Part shown: positions 22,329-34,200 of the stretch, one piece after another
How positions within the stretch are numbered: the stretch's first letter is position 1
How the letters are laid out: every line of letters begins with the position of its first letter
Assembly: GCF_932294415.1 (NCBI RefSeq)
Contig: NC_065537.1
Location: forward strand, 2,790,001-2,854,000
Origin: Quercus robur
Lineage: Eukaryota > Streptophyta > Magnoliopsida > Fagales > Fagaceae
DNA: 64,000 nt
Reading direction: 5' to 3'
Notes under the pieces: generated by a model
Told to the model about the DNA's origin: nothing
Database searches by the model: none
What the model saw: the letters and a program-made list of their open reading frames with translations, nothing else
Program-made: the position numbers and the translations under genes

Positions 22329-25300
22329 TTAGCTACACATATTAGAGGGCATATCAGATTGCAGAAAAGACAGAATAAAAGGAGGGGCAACGCCCTTCCA
22401 TATTTGACAATTTCCAGTTCTTCTAGCATGCTGAGCGAGCTCATGGGCCACTAAATTATAACTTCTTCTCAAGTACTTGAAATGGCAAGATTCAAAAGAC
22501 TCACAAACTTGATGAATTCCCTGAATGAGGTGGCCGAAAATGCTCCCTGTAGCTTTATCTTTAACCGCTTGGATGACTGTCAGAGCATCAGATTCAACAA
22601 TAATCCGAGGCAGCTGAAGCTCTTGAGTAAGGACACCTTGCTCCAAAGCAAAAACTTCCGAAAGCTCTGCAGAAAAATAGGACTGAAGCGGCAGGCACAG
22701 AGCAGCCACTACTTGACCATTTGAGTCTCTAATAACAACACCCACACTGGAAGAACCTTCTTGTTCTGAAGAAGCACCATCAACATTAACTTTAAAAGCT
22801 CCAGGAGGAGGAGGGCTCCATCTAGAAGAGGCAGGTCTTACAAAGTCAAAATCCCAGCTGGCAGAGCATATAAATTCTTCCACTACATTTCTTGCTCTAT
22901 GCCAAACTTGGCTAGGGGAAAGGCCACCATCCCTATGCAGAATATTATTTCTGTTAGACCAAATGGCCCAAGCCGTGGCAAAGAAGATCTCCAAATCTTG
23001 AAGAGTTGAGTGAGAGAGGATAGATAAAGCCAAGTCAAGGAAGGAGTTTTTAAATCCTTGAGTGTGAAGAGGATTTTCAAGCCAAAAGTCCCAAACCAAG
23101 GAAGAGAAAACACATCTAAGAAGAGCATGATCAACAGATTCAGCATCATTTCCACAAACAGGGCAGACCATATCTTGAGAAATCCCTCTTCTAGAGATGG
23201 CTTCCATCGTAGGGAGACCATTGACACAAGCTCTCCAAGCAAACACCTTTATTTTTGTTGGCAAGTGAAGGTGCCAAAGCCGCTTCCACAAAGGCTTACA
23301 AGGATCCCCATTAGAACTTTCACCATGATCATTTGCTCTCCTCAGGCCGTGGGCTACATGATAGGCACTTTTGACTGAGAATTCTCCACGTCTATTTCCA
23401 ATCCAGATAATTTTGTCTTCTGGAAGGGTGCGGCTTAGAGGAATCTTCAAGATTGTTTCTGCTTCGAACGGGAGAAAGGTTGCCCTAACCAAATCCACAT
23501 TCCACCATTTTGTCATTGGGTTTATGAGAGAAGAGACCATTGGGAATTCGGGGATGACATTAGGAGGGGAAATGACCTTGTAAGTGGACGGGTTTGGCAT
23601 CCATTTGTCATCCCATATATGAATTAGTTTCCCGTTACCCACTCTCCAACGAGTTCCCTCTCTAATAATGTCAAGGCTGCTGTGAATGCTTCTCCAGGAG
23701 TATGATGGGGAGTTGCCAAGCTTAGCATTTAGGATATCTCCAGCAGGGAAATATCTTGATTTGAGAATCCTAGCCACAAGAGAGCTTGGGTTTTGTAGAA
23801 TTCGCCATATTTGCTTAGCAAACATTGCTTTGTTAAAAGCTTGTAGATCCCTGAACCCCATTCCACCACTTGCTTTCTGTTTGCACATAGTTTTCCAGCT
23901 CACCCAGCACATCTTTGTTTCTTGCTGCTTTTGGCCCCACCAGAAACTTCTCATCATACTCTCAATTTCTTCACATAGGCTTTGGGGAAGAAGGAAGCAC
24001 CCCATAGTGTATGTGGGAATGGCTTGGGCAACTGCTTTTATAAGGATTTCTTTACCCCCCATAGAGAGAAGTCTACCCTTCCACCTGGCTAACTTTTGGC
24101 CAATCCTCTCTTTGAGAATAGAGAAGATTTGTCTCTTCGATCTACCAATGAGGGATGGGAGGCCCAAGTATCTCGTATGTCTTGAGTCTTGCATAGGGCC
24201 AAGAGTAGCAAAGATCTCATCCTTGACTTCTTGAGATGTATTGGGGCTAAAGAAAATGGAGGATTTCTCGGTATTAATTTTCTGGCCCGAGGCTTCCTCA
24301 TAGTTCTGGAGTATTTGCTTCAAAGCTTGACATTCCACAACACTAGCTTTGCAGAAGAGGATGCTATCATCCGCAAATAACAAATGAGTGACTCTTGGAC
24401 AGCCCCTACATATAGAAATGCCTGTCCAACTATGGTTTCGGGCTGCCTCATGAATAAGAGCAGAAAGCCCCTCAGTACATATAAGGAAGAGAGTTGGGGA
24501 GAGAGGATCCTCTTGCCTGAGCCCACGAGAAGGGGTAATATTCCCACAAGCAGCCCCGTTTATTAAAACAAAATATGATACCGAGGTGATACACCTCATA
24601 ACAAGATCCACCCACTTGGAGCTGAAGCCTAGTTTCTCCATAACCGCCTTAACAAAGCCCCACTCAACTCTATCAAACGCCTTACTCATATCGAGTTTGG
24701 CAGCCATATAGCCCTCTTTGCCTGCATTTTTGTGGTTTAGAAAGTGCATTAACTCAAACGTCACAAGTACATTGTCAGTAATAAGCCTGTCAGAGGTGAA
24801 AGCACTTTGGTTTTTAGAAATAATATGAGGAAGTATGGCCTTAAATCTATTTGCAATGGTTTTTTATATGAGCTTGTAAACAACATTACACAGGCTTATG
24901 GGCCGAAAATTAGCCATCTTTTTGGGATTATTAGTCTTTGGAATGAGAGCAATATTGGTTCTATTTAGGCTAGACAAAGATATATTATCATTAAGAACAT
25001 TCAAAGCCATATTAGTAATGCTACCACCCACTATATTCCAGTATTTCTGAAAAAAGATGGCAGACATACCGTCCGGGCCGGGAGCTTTTGTGGGATGCAT
25101 CTGTTTGAGGGCGGTGGCAACCTCCTCACTAGTGAAGTTCTTGTTTAGGCTTTCATTCATCTCCTCAGTCACTCTTGTAGGAATGGCAGCAGTAACCTCC
25201 AGGATCTTAGTTGGGGAAACCGTCTTATATATATCCTCAAAATAATCAATGGCAACTTGAGCAATACTGTCTCGCTCAATGCATCAATTGCCGTGACTAT

Positions 25301-26438
25301 CCCATATCCCCGTTATGGTGTTTTGTTTACGCCTTTCAGAGGCTTGGGCATGAAAAAACTTTGTGTTCTTATCACCCTCCTTAAGCCAAAGTGCTTTAGC
25401 CCTTTGACCCCAATAGATCTCTTCATCATCTAAGAGGTCATTGATTTCTCTCCTTATCCGGCTAATTTCAGAACTAAAGGCCCCATCTCTGTCTTGGAGC
25501 GTCAAAGAATTCAGCTCATTTCTTTTTGCTTGAATCTTCTTTGGAATTTGCCCAAATACACTAGAGCTCCACTTCGACAGCTCCGCAGCACAATTACTAA
25601 GATTAGCCATTACCCCTTCCGGAGTACTAAGGTCCAGGTTCATTCCCCAAGAGTTTTCAATAATAGATTTACAGTCTGCATTCTTTGTCCACATGGCCTC
25701 AAAGTGGAACCGCTTTGCTTGGGCTAGACGGTGAAAAACAGGGGCCGAAACCAGCAAGGCACTATGATCAGAAGTAGAATCAGGTAAATGCTGAACTTTC
25801 ATTTCCCTAAATTTTTCTACCCATTCCAGGTTGGCAAAGGCCCTATCTAATCTTAGATATATTCTGTTTTCCCCCCCTTGCATATTACACTATGTAAAGT
25901 CAGAACCACAGTAACTCAATTCTTGGAAAGCACAGTAATCTACAACTTTTCTAAAACTATCCATTTGTTGCTGAGATCGAATAGCACCCCCTAATTTTTC
26001 TGTGTTAGACAGTATCTCATTAAAGTCTCCTAAGCATAACCATGGGAGATGCAATTGATTATTTAAAAAGGCAAGAAGATGCCAAGATTCATACCTTTTG
26101 TGCGTTTCCGGGTGGCCGTAGAAGCCCGTTAATCTCCATTTGAAACTGTGTTCCATGTCATTAATTACTGCATCTACATGGTACTGAGAGTAGCTCTTTA
26201 TTTCCAAGTCTACCTCTCTAGCCCAAAGCAAAGCCAGACCACCTTTTTTGCCTACGCAGGGAACAATGAGGCCATTTGCAAGACCAATTCTGCATTTTAT
26301 TCTCTCCATTCGTCGAACTTTAGCTTTTGTCTCCATAAGAAATACTACTTTGGGATTCCATCGTCGCACCATATCGTGCAACGCTCGAACTGACCGGGGG
26401 TTCCCAAGTCCCCGGCAGTTCCAACTTAAGGGATTCAT
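22329..26438 (-). pseudogene. LINE ORF2: endonuclease-reverse transcriptase-RNase H, three stop codons
   Basis: This is the enzyme of target-primed reverse transcription. One frame of about 1369 codons contains an AP-type endonuclease (from MNPLSWNCRGLGNPRSVRAL, about 1-230), a reverse transcriptase (about 450-720) with FADDS (about 688-692), a zf-RVT region (WKRLWHLHLPTKIKVFAWRAC...CPVCG) and an RNase H-like domain (VNVDGASS..., about 1230-1350). In-frame stops are at 25890-25892 (TAG, codon 183, where W fits), 25284-25286 (TGA, codon 385, probably W) and 24864-24866 (TAA, codon 525, probably S or A). There is no frameshift. The conserved RT motif RQGDPLSP reads RQEDPLSP, a G-to-E change expected to harm activity. 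This copy is not autonomous. Confidence 0.92.
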
Positions 26439-27919
26439 GGCTCCCGGCGGTGCTGCCTTGCAGCCACCGCCGATCCCTCGTCATAATGATTTTGAGTTGT
26501 AGTTATTTCCATACACTGCCTCTTATGTGTATCATCAATATCTTCTTCTTCAAAAACTAATTTCCCCATTCTCTTTGAACCAATGCTTACAGTCTGGACG
26601 TCTGAGCCTGGGCTTTTTTTCTTTCCTTTCTCTCTAGCAATTCTTTTCCAGTTTGCCTCTGCCTTTGTTTTCCTTACTGTCTCCTTTCCCGTAGGCTCAG
26701 GCATATTTTCTTTTTCTTCATTAAGCCCAGCCTTGAACTTAATTGGGCTAGTCACTTCCATTTGTTCCTTTGCTGATTGGGCTTGTTGGCCCACAAGCGA
26801 ATTTGCATCCTCTAAGCCCTTAAGTTCCCCAAATTCACGTGGAGTGCCGGAAGTGGGGAAAGTACCCATCACATGTGACCCTGACATCCCTGTAGCACTC
26901 TGGCCCACTAGAATAGTAGGATCACCTGCTTCACTCTGAAACCCATCACCCCCTCTGACGTCATGCAACTCTGTGTTCCCTTCTTTTGAATTTGAATTTT
27001 TCCTTTTTTCTGCACTACCGGAGTGACCTTCACCTCCAATGAAAGTTGAACCAGCAGAGAAATTTCTTGTGGTATCTGTATTTCCATCAATCCTATCCTC
27101 ACTACCTCCATCACGTTCTCCACTGCTGGTTGATTTGGATTTCTCCCATCCCAGTCTAGTATTACCTTGGGCCCGGAGCCAATCACCATATTGTCTGGGG
27201 TTTTGTTGGTCTGGGAGGTCCAAACAGTGCTTCTCATCATGTCCCAATTTACCACACTGAAAACAAAAAACTGGGAGTCTTTCATACCTGAAGCTTACCC
27301 AACATTTTTCCCCTTCAACACTAGCCACTTTGCCCCCTCTCCTTAAGGGTTTGTCCAGCTGAAGATCAACCCTGATTCTCATGAATTTGGCCTGATCAGC
27401 CTGCCTTGCTCGCCTATCCATTTCAATGAATCTCCCAATGCTGTTACCAAGCTCTCTACCCACCTCTTCTGACATGAGCTCAAAAGGGAGACCCCATATT
27501 TGGACCCAGAAGGGAGAATGAGTGAACTTTATATTTGCAGCAGAAAGCCCTCTTCTCCATCTACTCAACAACAACAGATTATTATCAAAATTCCAAGGCC
27601 CATTTTGTTCTACCCATTTCAATTGATACTCAGACCCAAATTTGAACTGCAGAATATTATTTCCCACATCCACAATTTGAAGGTCCGAACCCATCTTCCA
27701 TGCCGCCCTCATTGTGTTCTTCAATGCCCTCTGATTTTGGTGTCTATCCGTCAAGAGGCGACCAAAAAGACTAAGGGAGCATTCTTCAAGCAGATCGGAC
27801 TTACACCTTGTCTTTATTGAAATTTCCTCTTCTTCTTCCTTGGTGAGTCGCAGATTAAGCAACCCTTCCACCACCGTTTGGTCCATGGCAGTGATGGAAG
27901 AGAAGGACACCGAACTCAC
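26435..27919 (-). CDS. LINE ORF1: DUF4283/zinc-knuckle nucleic-acid-binding protein
   Basis: An intact 494-residue frame. The N-terminal half matches the plant LINE ORF1 type with a DUF4283 fold (LFGRLLTDRHQNQRALKNTMRAAWKMG...WNFDNNLLLLSRWR). A CCHC zinc knuckle, CFQCGKLGHDEKHC, follows at about residue 217 (C-x2-C-x4-H-x4-C). The C-terminal half is polar and low in complexity. By family analogy it coats the element RNA and forms the ribonucleoprotein with the ORF2 product. Its stop codon overlaps the ORF2 start in ATGA (26435-26438), suggesting ORF2 is translated by termination-reinitiation. The start MSSVSFSSITAMDQ is the first in-frame ATG; the second, MDQTVVEG, is also possible. Confidence 0.9.
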   Translation of the reverse strand: MSSVSFSSITAMDQTVVEGLLNLRLTKEEEEEISIKTRCKSDLLEECSLSLFGRLLTDRHQNQRALKNTMRAAWKMGSDLQIVDVGNNILQFKFGSEYQLKWVEQNGPWNFDNNLLLLSRWRRGLSAANIKFTHSPFWVQIWGLPFELMSEEVGRELGNSIGRFIEMDRRARQADQAKFMRIRVDLQLDKPLRRGGKVASVEGEKCWVSFRYERLPVFCFQCGKLGHDEKHCLDLPDQQNPRQYGDWLRAQGNTRLGWEKSKSTSSGERDGGSEDRIDGNTDTTRNFSAGSTFIGGEGHSGSAEKRKNSNSKEGNTELHDVRGGDGFQSEAGDPTILVGQSATGMSGSHVMGTFPTSGTPREFGELKGLEDANSLVGQQAQSAKEQMEVTSPIKFKAGLNEEKENMPEPTGKETVRKTKAEANWKRIAREKGKKKSPGSDVQTVSIGSKRMGKLVFEEEDIDDTHKRQCMEITTTQNHYDEGSAVAARQHRREP

Positions 27920-28290
27920 TAACGTAACCCCAACCAGCCAAATGGAACCAACTGATGGAAGCAGAAAAAACCCAGTCGGTAAAGAACCAAACCCAGATGA
28001 TGAACAGAGAAACCCAGTCGGCGAAGAAGCTTAGGCGATGAAGAGCAGGAGAGAAAACCAGTCGATCTCGACTGAGAAAGGAAGTTCAGGCGAGAGAGAA
28101 AGAGAGTCAAACTCTAGGGAGAAACACCCAGAGGCAAACTCATGGGAGGAAAGACTCAAAATGAGAGAGAGCACTCAGAAGAGAGAGAAACGCTCCTACA
28201 GGGGAGAGAGAGTCACCACGCAACCCCAACACAATATTCCACTTAACCATTATGAAAATCTTTGTGCCATTTTTTTTAGGGGATATTGTA

Positions 28291-28974
28291 TCCTTGAGCA
28301 TGATTACGTAGAAAATGCCACTCTTGTTATCATCGAGGTAAATAGTAGTTACCATACATTTAAGAAAGAGAATGGAATGTTCTCAGAAAATACAAAAAAA
28401 AAGGAAAAGAAAAAGAGAATGGAAAAACGTGTGGATTCATTCACTTCCCTTTACTATTATTGGTTCAAGACCACAAGTCACCAACCAAGCCCAATTATTT
28501 CTAATTTTCTCTTTCTTTATTCAAATCAAAATCAAAAAACACCATATTTGAAATCAAAATACTAGTACCCAGTCCAATTGTCCAACCGTGTCTCTCTCTC
28601 TCCCCTTTGACCTGATTGTTTCTCTCTCTCTCTCTCTCTCTAGAAACATAAGAAAAAAATAATATATATATTAATAAGTGTGTGTGTGTCCGGCCTCTAT
28701 AGGGATAGAGAAAAATACAGTCTTTTTTGATCCCCTGAAAAGTCAAAACGTTTACAAAACAAAGCAACAAATACCCAGTTCAAAACAACAACAACAACAA
28801 CAACAAAATTGCCCAATACCCTTTTGCTCTCTCTTTCTGAAATTCCAAGGCTTCGATTTTTAATCAAATTCACTCTGAGGGTTGGTGGGTTTGTTTTTGT
28901 TTTTTTTTTTATTTGACGGAAACAGAGTAGGAAAAAAAAGCAGTGTCTTTTTTATTTTGTTTATCTTTTCGTCT
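28291..28974 (+). promoter_or_regulatory. Upstream region/5' UTR of the ALIS gene
   Basis: It contains a (CT)n tract at 28621-28641, a short (TA) tract near 28661-28670, a (GT)n tract near 28679-28688 and a (CAA)n run at about 28787-28806 that would lie in the 5' UTR. CT-rich tracts near the start site are common in plant promoters. No single TATA box stands out. Confidence 0.4.
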
Positions 28975-29096
28975 ATGATGAGTTCCAATACGGCGTCGTC
29001 TAGCGCAGGAGTCGCTGGATCGGCTGATTCTGCAGCTCCCAGAAGAAATTCCAAGAAACCCAAATGTAATTTCTTCTCAAAAGACTTGATTTTTAT

Positions 29097-29138
<42 letters not shown>

Positions 29139-31184
29139 TGGAGTTTTGGTTCTATCCATGAGTACCCACTTGCTAATTTGTTGAGTTTTCACATGGGTTT
29201 TGCTTGTTTTCTTTGTATTTTGAGATTTTGAGTTGTAACTCTTAGTTCCAAAATCTAAAAATTTTGACTTTTTTATTCTTTTGGGAATAATTCAGAGATA
29301 CCCAGATGAATTTTTTTGGTTACTGTTCATGAATTTCTGATTGTCATGCTTTGTGGTTGTTTTCATGTTGTGTGTGAAGCTTCTGATTGTATTGTAAAGC
29401 TGAGTTTTTTTACTTTTGGCTGATCTGTGTGCATCTGAGAGTTTGGTTTTTGTTAGATTAACAATAATCTGTTATAGATTTGGTATGCAATTTTGTACTT
29501 GATATGTAACTTGTTAATAAAGGGTTTACAACTTTACAATTAATTGATTGTTTGCCTTTTTGTGTTCTAACAAGAGTTGACTTTTTGTCTTAATAACATA
29601 TCTGTAGATTACAAGATGGATGGTCATGATCTCAGGAACAATAGCAGATTTTATTTCTACCTATATAGATTTTTACTATTTTTGTTGCTCAAAATTTTGA
29701 GATTTTCATTTATTATCTATAACAACTTGAGTTTGCTTGTCACTACTAGAACCTTGTAAGATACTAATTAAAATTGTTTCTCTGGTTTATAATTAAATGT
29801 GTTGTCAATGTTGATGCCAGTGCTTTAAGCCTTTTAGCTTGGTTTTTTGTAGCTAAAGTGAAATGAATGAAAAGTTGAGTAGGATAACAATTGGGTGGCT
29901 TTATTGGGTATAGTCACGTGCCTTGCCCCTACTAGGAGGGGTATGTGATTTATGTGTTAAGAGTTATGGTCAAGTTTCAGGCATGCCTTTTGATCTCAAT
30001 ACATGTTTGTGTTTAATCAGGTGTTTGTAGAGTTATGTTCAGTATTCTTTGTTATGCATTCTAGAATTTAGGAAGTCAATTGATATGACATCTAGATGCT
30101 CACTTTTGTCTAATACACAAAGGTGAGCATTAGTTAGCTTTTACCATGTAGTGAAGCTGTCCACGATTTTCCCTTTTACCCTTTGTATTATCCAATACAA
30201 CATAAATCAGCTAAAAGTTGACTTTTCTTTAGAAGCTCCAATTATGTTAGCAACTTGTTTGCAAATTCTATGAAACTTCATGGGATTTTAAATGGACTAA
30301 AGCAGATTGCCTTTACAAAATTTTCAGATTCTAGGTTTACTCAGCAAGAACTTCCAGCATGCAAACCAATTCTCACACCAAGATGGGTAAGCTTTATAAT
30401 TGCTCATTTTTAGTTTCTCCTAGGTGACGTTCTCGGTATTCAAGGAAAAAAAATAAATTAGTCTCTATCTCCATGTGCAGGTGATTTCAGCATTCTTGCT
30501 TGTTAGTGTTGTCTTTATTCCCATTGGAGTTGCTTCCTTGTTTGCTTCCAGAGATGTATGTTCAACCATGACCCAAATGTTTGCAGTTTACTTCTAGTTC
30601 CACATATAGTTGATTTGGAATCTCTATCTTTCTACCAGGTTGTTGAAATTGTTGACCGGTATGAAACCGAATGCATACCGCTGGAGAAAAGAAATGATAC
30701 GGTCAATTACATACAGACCCCTGGAGATAAACCATGCAACCGAACTATAACAGTAAGCCTCTGAATGCAATTCTCATCTATGTTATTATTGTTTGTTATT
30801 AGAGGGATATTTCTACAGTAGTAATCAATTGCTGTAGAAGCTGTAGCAGTGTAGTTAAAGCACAAAGCCAAAAGGCGACCTTAAGGCATCAAGTCATTGC
30901 ATCTCACGAGGCATGAGGTGCTAAAAAGTGTTTGCCCGAGATGTTTACCTAATGAACTCCAATTATATGTATCCAATTTATATTGGAATATTATAATCAA
31001 GTCTCTGTCCAATGGAGAGGAGTTGGTCTGTAAACGATTATATGGTTGAAATTTTATAAAAATCTGTTTCTAAATTGATAAAGATATATTCACTTAATTT
31101 TTTGTTTCCCCTATTTTTTAGAGAGAATCATAGAAAGAGAGCTGGCTAGAGAGAGAGAGATTTGGCCTGTTCACACCTGTCAAC

Positions 31185-31222
<38 letters not shown>

Positions 31223-34200
31223 GGGGGGGAGGAGGGGTCTTTGCTGAGCCCTTTGTCATCTACCATTTTTTTTCAACAGTTGCATCTCTTTGCTAATGTT
31301 TATGACAAACTTGTCACAACCAAATTATTTTAGGCAAATAACAGAACTTCCCTTTTAATGGAATTAGCTCTTTGGTCCTTTTCTTAAATTTCATTAAGAC
31401 TCTTGCCTCAAGCACCTTTCACAAAGTGTAAGGTGCTTGCCTAGGCTCTATAGGCAAGTGCTTCACTAAAAGCACCTTCCCTTAGGTCTTCAGAGGTGCC
31501 TTAGTGGTGCATTGCCTCACCTTGCCTAAGTGTCGAGTTGAGTACTTGGCTCACCTTTGACTACGCTGAGTAGTAGGAGGGGATCTTGGAAGCTACTGTA
31601 ACATCTCTAGCAATATCATTCTCTGATAACTACTGTGTTTTTAAGGTGATAGACTGTTTTAATTTAAAAGAAATTCCTAGTTCCTAAGTTTACAAAATGG
31701 CTAAACTTCTATTTTCTTGTTTATCTGGAAAGGTACCAAAGCAAATGAAGCAGCCTATATATGTGTACTATCAGCTTGACAATTTCTACCAGAATCATCG
31801 CAGGTATTCTCCCCTGCCTTTGCCATACCCTCCAAATATTTTCTATATGATTAATGTAAGATACTATTTCATGAAATATGGCATCCTTTTTTTCTTTTTT
31901 TGGTGGCCTTTGAAACTTAGATCTCTAAAGAGCAGGCGGGTAGACAATAGAACATGGTTAATCCTGTCAATAATGGAATGTGGTGAAGAGTGCACCTTTT
32001 TAAAATTGTTGCTGCACGTTATGATTTAAGAAAGGATTATTGGAATTGGGGGTGCAGTAACATGAAATTTTTTTAATGATGGTTTTCTTACCATTTGAAA
32101 ACACAATATTGTGCCTGCTTCCTGGTAGGTAAAAATCACTGCAGTTTGTACTACAGGGATGTGATTCCATTCATTAATTCGTGAAAAATAGCATCACAGA
32201 ACTATTGGAGCGTAAGAATGTGCATCTTACCAACTATATTTGGTTTTTTAGTCAATTAAAATGACATGTAAAATATATAACAAGTTATAGATTGGGTATT
32301 CACATGGGCACAGCCCCACTCTTCTTTGTCTTGCTTTAATAATAGTTTACTGTCATTGACAAATATATGAAATATACTTTGTAAAAAATGGAAGTTTCCT
32401 TGGTGAAAATCAAGTGTCACCATGACTTTGTATGATACAGGTATGTGAAGAGCCGTAGTGATGCGCAGTTGAGAAAGAACTCAAGTGCTTCTGACACAAG
32501 CACTTGCAAGCCTGAAGATACAGTCAATGGGAATGCATCACTACCAATTGTTCCTTGTGGTCTTATAGCTTGGAGTTTGTTTAATGATACCTATAGCTTC
32601 TCCCGCAACAACTCAACATTAACTGTGAACAAGAAAGGTATTTCATGGAAGAGTGATAGGGACCACAAGTTTGGCAGCAAAGTCTATCCTACGAACTTTC
32701 AAGCAAATGGAACTCTTATAGGTGGTGCATCGCTCAATTCCAGCATACCAGTAAGCCTTTCATTACTTCTTGTCTGGTAGAATTGAAGCATAACCAGTAT
32801 CATATTTCTGCACAATAGTCGACTTACTAAACCAAATGGAGCGGTTGTGCTCATTATCAGAATAAGGAAAGATGTCTGCTGTTATCTAGTATTTTAGGAT
32901 GTTTTTCTGATAAATGTTTTTTTGAGATAAATCCAAAAGGAGCATAAATGGGGTACCCAGGATGTATACAAAAGAAGTCAGGCTAGATTTTTCTGATAAG
33001 CAGTTCTTAAAAATAAGGGGATGTCCAATAGATAGATCTATACAGGAGAATATTGAGACCAACTAAAACTTCTTGAATTCTAAAATTTACAATAGCTAAA
33101 AGTTCTATAAAGGAAACTGAAGTAATATTTTCTTCAAACAAAAATTTTACTAATATTTTATTAGTTTATGCATAGGAATTGCATCTCCCACAAAAAGAAA
33201 AAAGTGCAGAGAAAGAGATTTATAAATGGGAATTTCCCTTGTGGTCAAATACTTTGCTCTTTTTTTATTTTAATTGTTTATTCTAGATGCTGTCATCATT
33301 TTTAGTATGCTGCTCTGGAGGCTACGTTGCTGTTCCTCTGCCACTCTCTCCAACTCTCTGAGAACTCTCACAAACCATCAGAGACATTTGTTCTCTAGCT
33401 GCTGAACAGTTCAGAAGCAAATGATTGACTGTGACAGAGGATAAATTTTGGAGATCTGTCTGTGTGCTTGTGATGGGCTTAGGGTTAAGAGAATTTGTGG
33501 ATCTAGGGCTTTAAAAACCTGAAAAGAAACGGTTAAGGTTCAAGGATTGACTAGAGTTTTGGAAATGTTATGAGAATGAGGGCAAGTGTACAGTGAAGAA
33601 GAATAGAAAATAAGAACATGATAGGCAATCTTTCGTTAACACTTAACTCTATATTCAATACCAAAGTCTGGAATATTTTGAGTACAATGACACATATGTT
33701 ATAGACACTTGTTCTTGTACTACTAACACTAGTACTCCTAATTTTAATTGGAAACTAAGGAAAACTCAAATAAAAGCTAACTTGGACTCTCAAGACACGT
33801 AAATTTTTGTAAGTTTTTGACTCGACTCGATTACTAAAATCCCCTTAATACATTGGAATGGAGAATGATTAAAAACTAACCAAAACTCAAGGAATAAAAT
33901 CCCAAATTAAAGATGTTTTAACCTATAAATTTTTATTTATTTATTGAGAGTTCACCTTCAAAACCATGTAAGAATTGACCCAATATGATGTTGCACGTGA
34001 GCCACAAAATAAATCTTGAAATCTACAAAGAACGGTAAATCAATCTTCCATGGCTGTAGTTGGGTTCATTTTACTATCCAATTCATAAAATTTACCTGTA
34101 GTTCACTTCTCCTGTTTTACCCACTTTTTTAATATCTCTAATATATGAATAGCTGTTTGGTGTCATTCTTATCCAAAACTGCTTCAGCCAATGAGGCAAG

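Larger units (their letters stand above)
22252..28227 (-). mobile_element. Near-complete L1-type LINE with perfect 17-bp target duplication
   Basis: The element is 5976 bp. A direct repeat AACACAATATTCCACTT flanks it at 22235-22251 and 28228-28244, 17 of 17 identical. The 3' poly-A tail appears as poly-T at 22252-22258 on the plus strand. The 5' UTR (about 27920-28227) is purine-rich (GAGAGA on the plus strand). ORF1 (26435-27919) is intact. ORF2 (22329-26438) keeps one frame with three nonsense codons. The full length and perfect duplication point to a young insertion. Its 5' end lies about 750 bases from the start codon of the ALIS gene, head to head. Confidence 0.95.

Noticed and set aside
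26148-27285. Plus-strand and alternate-frame ORFs over the LINE
   Set aside because: Shadows of the LINE ORF1/ORF2 coding strand with no independent support.
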